Source: Stagonosporopsis chrysanthemi (lineage: Eukaryota > Ascomycota > Dothideomycetes > Pleosporales > Didymellaceae). Taken from it: a stretch of 60,801 nt of DNA. Position numbers and translations under genes: made by a program. Location: contig JAFISE010000182.1 in NCBI GenBank assembly GCA_022560025.1, forward strand, positions 1-60,801, read 5' to 3'. Below, in pieces: positions 53,422 to 60,801 of this stretch (positions within the stretch are counted from its first letter, which is position 1; the number at the start of each line of letters is the position of its first letter). A model generated the notes under the pieces. That model saw nothing but the letters and a program-made list of their open reading frames with translations, was not told where the DNA came from and made no database searches.

Positions 53422-54634
53422 ATGGGTTGCGGCATGAGCACAGAGGAGAAGGAGGGGAAGCAGAGGAACGAGGAGATTGAGAACCAGCTCAAGCGCGACA
53501 AGATGATGCAGCGCAACGAGATCAAGATGCTGCTGCTCGGTCAGTAGCCGCGCCACGCCTCCGGAGCCCTCGCATGCTAACTCGTCGCAGGTGCTGGTGA
53601 GTCCGGCAAGTCGACAATTCTTAAGCAGATGAAGCTCATTCACGAGGGTGGTTACTCTCGCGATGAGCGCGAGTCATTCAAGGAGATCATCTTCAGCAAC
53701 ACGGTCCAGTCGATGCGCGTCATCCTCGAGGCCATGGAGTCGCTGGAGCTGCCGCTCGACGACCAGCGCGCCGAGTACCACGTCCAGACCATCTTCATGC
53801 AGCCCGCGCAGATCGAGGGCGACAGCCTGCCCCCTGAGGTTGGCAACGCCATCTCGGTCCTGTGGAAGGACGCCGGCGTGCAGCAGTGCTTCCAGCGCTC
53901 GCGCGAGTACCAGCTCAACGACTCGGCCAAATAGTAAGCATCCCTGAATGAGTAATGCATGCAGTACGCCGCTAACCGCCACAGCTACTTCGACTCGATT
54001 GACCGCATCGCTGCCCCCGACTACATTCCCAACGACCAGGATGTCCTGCGCTCGCGTGTCAAGACAACTGGTATCACCGAGACTACCTTCATCATCGGTG
54101 ACCTGACCTACCGCATGTTCGACGTTGGTGGTCAACGATCTGAGCGCAAGAAGTGGATCCACTGCTTCGAGAACGTCACCACAATCCTCTTCCTGGTCGC
54201 CATTTCCGAGTACGACCAGCTGCTGTTCGAAGACGAGACCGTCAACCGCATGCAAGAAGCCCTCACATTGTTCGACTCCATTTGCAACTCGAGGTGGTTT
54301 GTCAAGACATCGATCATCCTGTTTCTGAACAAGATCGATAGGTTCAAGGAGAAGCTGCCCGTCAGCCCCATGAAGAACTACTTCCCCGACTACGAGGGCG
54401 GCCCAGACTACGCTGCCGCCTGCGACTACATTCTCAACCGATTCGTCTCGCTCAACCAGCACGAGACAAAGCAGATCTACACTCATTTCACTTGCGCGAC
54501 AGACACAATGCAGATCCGCTTCGTCATGGCTGCGGTAAATGGTAAGTCTTGTCCATCAAATACCGTGTGCTCAAATCTAACATGCTTTAGATATTATTAT
54601 CCAGGAGAACCTTCGATTGTGCGGTCTGATATAA
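53422..54634 (+). CDS. Heterotrimeric G-protein alpha subunit, fungal group I
   Basis: Four exons, 53422-53539, 53591-53933, 53985-54541 and 54591-54634, 353 aa. GTP-binding switch of receptor signalling at the plasma membrane (FadA/Gpa1 class; in related fungi it controls growth, conidiation and secondary metabolism). It starts MGCGMS: Gly2 for N-myristoylation, Cys3 for palmitoylation. The G1 loop GAGESGKS is at residues 40-47, switch I RVKTTGITET contains the arginine finger, and G3 is DVGGQRSERKKW. G4 is FLNKID and G5 is TCATDT. The C-terminal CGLI carries the cysteine at -4 that marks Gi-like, pertussis-toxin-sensitive subunits. Introns 1 and 2 are both 51 bp. The last exon is only 44 nt, and reading through the last intron would lose the receptor-contacting tail. 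Confidence 0.96.
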
Positions 54635-56122
54635 TGAAACGGATTGTTGCGGGAGCAAACAAAACATTTCGAATTTGCTTTGGTTCACGGGTTGCATGTT
54701 CTTCATGACGGGCATACCATGTCATTCACAGGCGTTGAGGACATGCTTCATGCCGTGCCTTCACAACAGTTCCACCTTCTGCCGTCGAGTGGCTAGCCCC
54801 AGACCCGGGTCGCTCTTACTTGATACCCTGCGAGCGGGCTCTGGGGCCGTCACAATAGCGAAGCGGTCCATTTATTCCCCTATCCTCTGTAAGATTGGCG
54901 AGCAAACAAACAGCCGCCTCGAAAGGCATTTGCTTTTCCTAATACTGTTCTTGTTCGTATCTATCTACCTACGTCTGGTGGCAATTTCTAAATTTTTCCT
55001 TGCGGTTTTGTAAGACAAAGACAAGCACGTGTGCGAGTATGTAGTAAACGATTCTATCCACTGCAAAACCAGACCCACCTCGCACCGTAACACCTGTGCC
55101 GCCTTGATCATCAAGCACAGTCCCCCTTCCCCAGGCACTGCTCACCCCATGTGACCTTCGCTCCGCCACCAAGAAAAGACACCAACACCTTGCATACCAG
55201 CCTGCACTACCCCCCTTTCGGCCCAACGTTGCGCCGCCCGCCTCTTTCTCTCTTCCCTCCCGCCGCATTGCGCCGCGCCCGCGACTCCCTCTCCTCCCCT
55301 TCCTGCCGCGCACAAAGCAGCCCCCAGCCACAGTCGCGCAGCGCACAGGCAAAGCAAGGAATGCTCTGTTCCGGCTAGTGCGGCGCCTGCCGACGGGTGT
55401 GGAAGGGGTGGCTGAAGAGAGGTCAGCGCGCTGATGGTCGATTGGGTTGGGTTGGGTTGGGTTGATCGGTGTGGAGTGGGGGATTGGTTGGGATGATGAG
55501 CCGAGTTTGTTGCACAAGGGGGAGGGAGGGAGGAAGGGATGTTGGGGTTGGCTGTGCAGACTCTGCAGAGTAGATTTTTGGTCTTTTGGTCGTGGGGTGG
55601 GAGATGGGGTGCATGCTGTAGACATGGGCGATGGAGGGGGACAGTTTGGGCGATGCGGCCTGTGGGATGGGAGGTAAGCTGGTTACTACTGTACTCTGCG
55701 CGCTCCTGCGGTTCGAGTTGTCGGTACAAGCTTTTGAAAGGCTTGCGGAGGAGCTTGTTTCTTTTGGGCGATCTGTTTTAATGAACGATGGTCCCGGCGC
55801 TGGCTACGACTTGGTATTGCCTAATATCTACAAGAGATTGAACAAGTCTGTATTAGGAGACAGATGGTACATGCTACTCGCTGAATGTTAGTCTATGAGT
55901 GTTCGTCTCCTTCCACTGCTGCTGATGAAACCAGGCATGCTCTGGGCTGCCGTATTAAGCACAGTGAGTCCTGAATTTTGTTCTTCATTGTCTCCCCTCT
56001 TCCCTTTCTCCGACTCAATCCATGCTTCTACAGTCTCATCGTCCTGCTTTCATGTCAAACATTGCCAATGAAACAACGGTGTGGAAATACAAAGACTCCA
56101 CCCAACCTCCGCCAAGCCCTTT
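54635..56122. other. Spacer G-alpha / 2EXR-like gene
   Basis: 1.5 kb between convergent stops, with no supported gene. It contains a G-quadruplex-type repeat (listed separately) and G-rich/C-rich stretches that generate spurious frames. Confidence 0.55.
55444..55461 (+). repeat. GGGTT tandem repeat, G-quadruplex motif
   Basis: Four GGG runs separated by TT make an ideal two-base-loop quadruplex motif on the plus strand. The unit differs from the TTAGGG telomere repeat by lack of A, so it is not telomeric. It lies about 0.8 kb beyond the G-alpha stop. Confidence 0.8.
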
Positions 56123-57031
56123 CTATCGATTCCCAAATCTCCAAGCATCGCCCTCCTCCATCCACATCCCCGCACCATTGCCATCGAACCTGACCCTCTT
56201 CTCACAACCCTCGCACCGCAAATACCTCTCGCCCTTGCACTCGCACCACTCCACAGCATCCAGTTCTTCAGGAGGACTCGTCATCTTCGCCTCCAGCCAC
56301 CTCGCCAGCTCTTCATCCACACTCCCCACAACCCTGGCGCACTTGACGCCCCGTATGCCAGTAAAGAGCTTCAGAACAGCGGCGTTGCACCCATCGAACA
56401 TGCTCTGCCAGGCTTTGAGCTCGAGGAAATCGGCGTTCGAGAAGGCGGCTGTGGCTTGCTGCGCGGTGAAGCGAGGGTCGGTGTCCAGACGTACGGTCAA
56501 CTGCCATCTGCGGATCTTGTCGAGGACGGTGGGGTATAGGACGGGTTTGCTCGTGGTCATGAGATGAGGGAGCGCTGTAAGTAGACTGGGATGCGCGTGG
56601 AAGATGTGTGTCGTGTACAGCAGATCCTTTGCTTCTTCGTGGATGCGTTTGCACGTCGACAGAATGGCCGAGTGAGTGGCGGCGGGTGTCGGTATCCGTG
56701 GAGCGGTTGTGAGATCTGCCAACTTGGTAGGTGTGTTGGCACAGAGTAGCTCCTCGTAGATTTGGTTTCGCAGCTCGGCAGGCAGGCGGAAGAAAGGGCT
56801 GTCCAATTGGCTTTTCATGGACTGATCCTGGGATACGGGGCGCAGTTGGGCATCAGAGATAACGCTGTCTGCGCGTTCGAGCTTGATCGGTGTTGTTGTA
56901 GGTACATGCGGTGTGTGGTGGTGTATGCCGAGCAAGGGATGTGTAGATGGAGGGCTTGGAGGTTGCTCCGGCTCTGCATGTACCATGGAGAAGTGGCCGC
57001 CGTGGGCGGCGAGATAGTATGCTGTTGCCAT
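56123..57031 (-). CDS. 2EXR/F-box-like domain hypothetical protein
   Basis: A single exon of 302 aa from the first ATG (57031). After a disordered lead with TPHVPTTTPIKLERAD, residues about 70-90 read SPFFRLPAELRNQIYEELL, the start motif of the 2EXR/F-box-like domain widespread in ascomycetes. Then come helices with STCKRIHEEAKDLLYTTHIFH and LDKIRRWQLTVRLDTDP, also typical. The C-terminus has two closely spaced CxxC-like pairs (WCECKGERYLRCEGCEKRV) that could bind zinc. No known specific function; this family is greatly expanded and poorly studied. The frame is open upstream of the ATG but contains no earlier ATG before a stop. Confidence 0.78.
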   Translation of the reverse strand: MATAYYLAAHGGHFSMVHAEPEQPPSPPSTHPLLGIHHHTPHVPTTTPIKLERADSVISDAQLRPVSQDQSMKSQLDSPFFRLPAELRNQIYEELLCANTPTKLADLTTAPRIPTPAATHSAILSTCKRIHEEAKDLLYTTHIFHAHPSLLTALPHLMTTSKPVLYPTVLDKIRRWQLTVRLDTDPRFTAQQATAAFSNADFLELKAWQSMFDGCNAAVLKLFTGIRGVKCARVVGSVDEELARWLEAKMTSPPEELDAVEWCECKGERYLRCEGCEKRVRFDGNGAGMWMEEGDAWRFGNR

Positions 57032-58471
57032 GTGTGTTGGTCTCCTAGTGTTTGATTTCCAGGAAGACTTGGGGTTGTTGCGGTAGCCTCGGTACACTTG
57101 CTTCGTTTCGAATGCGGTACTGGTTTGCAGGGACTTTGAAGTGGTGATGTAGCTGGCGTTGTGTCCTTCGATGAATGAGGTGTGGATTGGATCGATGGAA
57201 ATGATGGTCTGATAAAGATTGGGCTTGGGGGATGTGTATACATATGATCTACACCGCTGTATCGATAGCGATGTCGTAGGCCAATCCGAATCGGGTGATG
57301 CACCTGGATCGGACGCTGGCGTGATATCGACTGACTGAGCGCTGTATGTAGGAATTGGTGCTGTTGACTCTAGCGCTTCGCACTCGAAGTCCTATATATG
57401 GACGCTCTGGAGCAACAAAAACGGTTGATGTCACGTTATGGCATCGAGCTGAGGTGCTGTTCACGCAACAGCCCAAACCTATTTCGTCATCGGACCGAAC
57501 GACAGATAGCGGAAGTGTGAAGGTCGCGCCACGAAATCGAGGCGTCACTCCACCTGCGATAACCCATTTCAAAGGAAATGCAACCTTATCACTGAGCCTC
57601 ATTCCTTAAGCACTTATATTTCAGCCTCACAATGTACGTGTCGAACGTGATCGCTGGATGCACCTAGCTCGCCGTAGGCCAGCGACATTGACCCAAGAAG
57701 CGGGGGGGGAGCCTCGGAAGGGGCGTGATTGGCTAAAATCGAGCTTGCCGACAAAGAAGCTCATTCTTTTGAGCGATCGTTCTAAGTTGGCTACAAACCC
57801 GCCAAATCTCTTTGCACAGACATGTAGTGCTTACTACTCTCTATTCTTGAGGTTGTTAGAAGCTGAATTTAAGTTGTCTTCTACAGTAGTTGTGGCGCGC
57901 ACTGAAATTTGAGTGAGTGCAGCATATAAATCTGGTCAACTAAAAAATCGAGCTTCTTCGTACAGCACAACCTGTCAACCCTCTGACAGGACCATGCTGC
58001 TGACTGATCTATGGCGACGTACCCGGTCTATGGTCATGTTTGTTGTCGCACGTTGCATGCTGAGCGTTGCACGGTTCTGCCTCAACAGAAAGCGTCTTAT
58101 CGCGGTGGTGCCGTGGTGTGATGCTCGTCATGATCTCCGAAATTTCCCAGCGTCTCGAAACTATCGAAACCCACGAACATGTTTTTCTTTCGTTGTGTCG
58201 AACGACACGCCTGATTTGTCTTCCGAATTTCATATCATCGTCGTCTGATTATGATTGCTTACATTATTCCTCTTAGGTACCATGGATAACTATCTGTATG
58301 TATTTTTCGTTGGCAGCTACGGGTTTCGAACGATGCATGCTCGTAAGATGAATTAGCCCATGTCCGTGGCCAACCTTTCCGTTCAGACTCCAAATGTTAT
58401 GGGATGTGATTGTGGCTTGGTCGTAACATACTGACTGAACCTGAGGTGACACTCTCTGCGTAATCGTTTCC
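57032..58471. other. Intergenic region with TATA-like sequence
   Basis: 1.4 kb with no supported gene. TATATAT at 57393-57399 lies about 360 bp upstream of the 2EXR-like ATG. Near 58310-58330 a GGTTTCGAACG string resembles a tRNA T loop read from the minus strand, but no cloverleaf forms around it. Confidence 0.5.
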
Positions 58472-59255
58472 TTAGATCGCGAGCCCGGCAACACCGGCAA
58501 CTACGGCAGCAACAACGGCCCTTTTCGCGTCAACTGCAGGAGTCGGAGCTTCGGCTGCCACTATGTACATCGTTTGCGTCTGGCCGGTCTCTCCTGTCAA
58601 CGTCCCCATACCAATCGACCCCACGCCTGGCAGAGGAGCTTGCGACATGGCTTGGAAGTGGAAGGTATAGGTCTTTGGAACCCATGTGCGAAGCGTTCCA
58701 ATGTGCGTTTCGACCCATTGGACCGTCACCATGTCATCACCAGTGACAGCTGGCGGCAAAGGCAAGGTGGACGTTGTGGATGTAGTGGAAGGAACCACAG
58801 GCACCGCAGCCGGAGGGGCCGGCGGAGGTGGTGGGTTGACTGCCGGTGGTAGTATGGCTACAGCTGGTGCAATAGCAGGGTCAATAACTGGCGGAACGAT
58901 CACTGGATGAATTGCTCCGGGCTCATTCACCGGTGCTGGTGGTGCTGCGGCCGCAGGGACAGCTGGAGCCACAAGGTCAAGCAAAGGCGCCGCAACCGGC
59001 GCGAACCCTGCTGCTTGACGAAGTCTAGCAAGACGTCAGCCTAGTTCACAGTAAATGAATGGGCAATTTCAAGACTTACTCGAGGCGACCACCGGAGCTT
59101 GGCATCGAACGTGGTGGAGCTGGTTCTGAACTTGCAAACGATGCGCGTAAGATTGGCGTATATGGTGCGAGGGCTGAGAGTATGTTGTGCCCAGCTGCAC
59201 TACCAACCACTGAGAAGGAGATGTAGAGAGCGGCAGCAAAGTTGGACGCGCGCAT
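58472..59255 (-). CDS. Secreted proline-rich protein, probable GPI anchor
   Basis: Two exons, 59255-59080 and 59024-58472, 242 aa. Residues 1-22 are a signal peptide (MRASNFAAALYISFSVVGSAAG). The middle is Pro/Ala/Val-rich low complexity (NPPPPPAPPAAVP) with a Ser/Thr linker. Residues about 155-205 form a more ordered patch, VQWVETHIGTLRTWVPKTYTFHF. The end is a short hydrophobic tail (VVAAVVAGVAGLAI) preceded by small residues, as in GPI-attachment signals. No cysteines are visible in the mature part, so it is not a CFEM or hydrophobin. Likely a cell-wall or cell-surface protein of unknown function. The 55-bp intron has a GTAAGT donor and joins in frame. Confidence 0.75.
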
Positions 59256-60793
59256 GATGTAGTTGTGCTCACTGTCGAGTCCGTCTGAACCAACTCAGAC
59301 TATGAAACGATGCAGAGCAGTCAGATCGTGGTGATGTCTTCCAATGGATATCGCCCTAGATGAGAGGGAGGGTTGATACTAAGAACTGCAGTTGAGCTGT
59401 TCTCACACACTCGCAATCGAGCTGGGTGTCGCCGGTATCGGGTGATGCTCTTCGCGTGTGCACTTCGAAGATGATATCCCAAAAATCCAACGGCCGAAAG
59501 ACGATGTTGACCAAAAACGGGTAAAGTGTTGCTGAGGTGAAGTGACGAAGTAAGAGAATCAGCTCTGACGACTCAATTGCATACAAAAGGAAAGTACTCT
59601 TGCCCCGAAGATGGTGGCTGCTTCATGGTGCTCTTTCACTATGAAGGTCACAGCTCCTGCCAACTGTAACAGGAAGCTACAGAGAAGGCAACTCGGCAGG
59701 ATCAAGTAGCCTTCGTCTCTCACCCACCAACAGCACCAGGATTCAGAAAGCTGCTTTGGAACCCGCCTCATATAGCCATACCGCGTCCAGTCCCGAATCA
59801 TATATACTCGATATGTCCGCGCGATAGTCCGCGTGTCGCGAATGTGACTGACAGGCCCACGGGAACGAAGCCCATGGATGGAAACGTACGTCGGGCAGGT
59901 GTCAGGACCACATTGTGTCTAATAACATTTAGCGCGGTTATTACAAGTACAGTCAACGTGCGGCTATGCCGTATAGTGCTGAGCCATTCGAAATCACCCT
60001 GAGAACCCCAGACGACAGCACATCTGAACCGCTCACGATTGTGCACTATGTAGAGACCAGATGTCGGTTAAAAATGCACAATAAGTGGCTCTGCTCGGTA
60101 GGGATCCTGTTCCTGTATCCTGTTCGTTTCAATCATCTGGTCAAGCACAGGATGTTCTAGGAATTCGCACTGCACTCGTGAACCATCTTTTCAAAGCCCA
60201 CGGAATCAAATACGTAGACATCGGGGACGAGAAGCTGCCGAATTGCGAGCGCCTGGCTAGAGAGAAAGGTGGAACGTCAGTCTCTCAAGCCCTGGTGGTG
60301 TGCTTATGGACACAATAGCCTGGTATGGGGCTCGGGCGGACAAGCATCGAGCCGAAGTCAAGCGCCACAATGGAATGACCATTCGTAAGCTACGTATAAG
60401 AGTACGTTCAACTTATCCTGTTAACATGTGTAAGTATGGCTCAAGCTGTGCAATACGTTCGAGAACAGAAGCTACATCCTTTCCCCGCCATCGAGTACCG
60501 CCATCGAGTACCCACGAAGTACCGCACCCACACAACTCTACAACATCCCGCGCATGAATGATGTGCTGAGAGCTTACGAGATTGAGGTACCTCGCGCAGT
60601 CTGCATCCGCCGGAGTCGCCACTGTAAGCCTACCTACATCCGGTCAATTGTCCAATTATCCTTACTGACATATTCTATCTGGCCTGCGACTTTACGACAT
60701 GATTACCGTGTCTGTGCGCGTGACGCCCGGATTCGCGTGACGCCCGATCACCAAAACAAGCATCTATCTTCAACGCGTCATAACTCAACAACC
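59256..60793. other. Right-hand intergenic region
   Basis: 1.5 kb with no supported gene. TATATATA at about 59795-59812 and a direct repeat of GCGTGACGCCCG (about 60718 and 60735) are the only notable signals. Confidence 0.5.
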
Positions 60794-60801
60794 ATGGCAC
60801 C
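60794..60801 (+). CDS. Possible gene start cut by the window edge
   Basis: An ATG in a near-ideal fungal context (CAACCATGGC) lies eight bases before the end. It follows a CA-rich, ATG-free stretch like a leader and two GCGTGACGCCCG copies 60-75 bp upstream. Only two codons (M-A) are visible, so no product can be named. Confidence 0.3.

Noticed and set aside
58301..58372. tRNA-like string (GGTTTCGAACG) on the minus strand
   Set aside because: The T stem does not pair, and no anticodon or D arm can be folded in the neighbouring 70 bases.
1..60801. CRISPR arrays, prophage, bacterial operons or rRNA genes
   Set aside because: None seen; the tandem arrays have 5-9 bp or 42 bp units without spacers, and all genes have fungal intron structure.

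Overview
The window is nuclear DNA of a filamentous ascomycete (Pezizomycotina; Dothideomycetes is my best guess, by inference). The reasons are short GT..AG introns of about 45-60 bp with CTAAC-like branch points, typical ascomycete proteins (CFEM, RTA1-like, Zn2Cys6, 2EXR-like, group I G-alpha), GC-rich coding sequence and monocistronic genes on both strands. I see nothing bacterial, phage or CRISPR-like.

Layout. 0-17 kb is a moderately dense housekeeping stretch: an ADF-H/PH-like cytoskeletal protein (-), OHCU decarboxylase of the urate pathway (+), a conserved basic/acidic orphan (-), the WD40 protein Swd2 (-) divergent from the mitochondrial carrier Oac1 (+), the pre-rRNA nuclease Las1 (-), and an orphan Ser-rich acidic protein (-). 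17.1-24.7 kb is a gene-poor tract in which I can support only one non-autonomous inverted-repeat element (MITE-like). 24.7-28.8 kb is a small accessory-looking trio: a GNAT acetyltransferase, a Zn2Cys6 transcription factor and a SAM methyltransferase. The last two diverge from a shared promoter carrying a CCG-N10-CGG palindrome.

29-35.4 kb holds Sec61 alpha (-), an RTA1-like membrane protein (+) and a LIM-domain protein (-). 38-45.3 kb holds three consecutive plus-strand genes: inositol-3-phosphate synthase, a MEIOB-like OB-fold protein and transketolase. A tRNA-Thr(TGT) follows, trailed by decayed copies of its own 3' half. 46.5-60.8 kb holds a doubtful small coiled-coil ORF, a CFEM-type single-pass membrane protein with a very long cytosolic tail (-), G-alpha (+) behind a repeat-rich GC-rich upstream region, a 2EXR-like protein (-), a proline-rich secreted protein probably with a GPI anchor (-), and possibly the first codons of another gene at the right edge.

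The housekeeping genes are functionally independent. The only group that looks like a co-regulated unit is GNAT/Zn2Cys6/methyltransferase. Exon joins were worked out by hand from splice signals, reading-frame phase and family knowledge; no alignment or RNA evidence was available.
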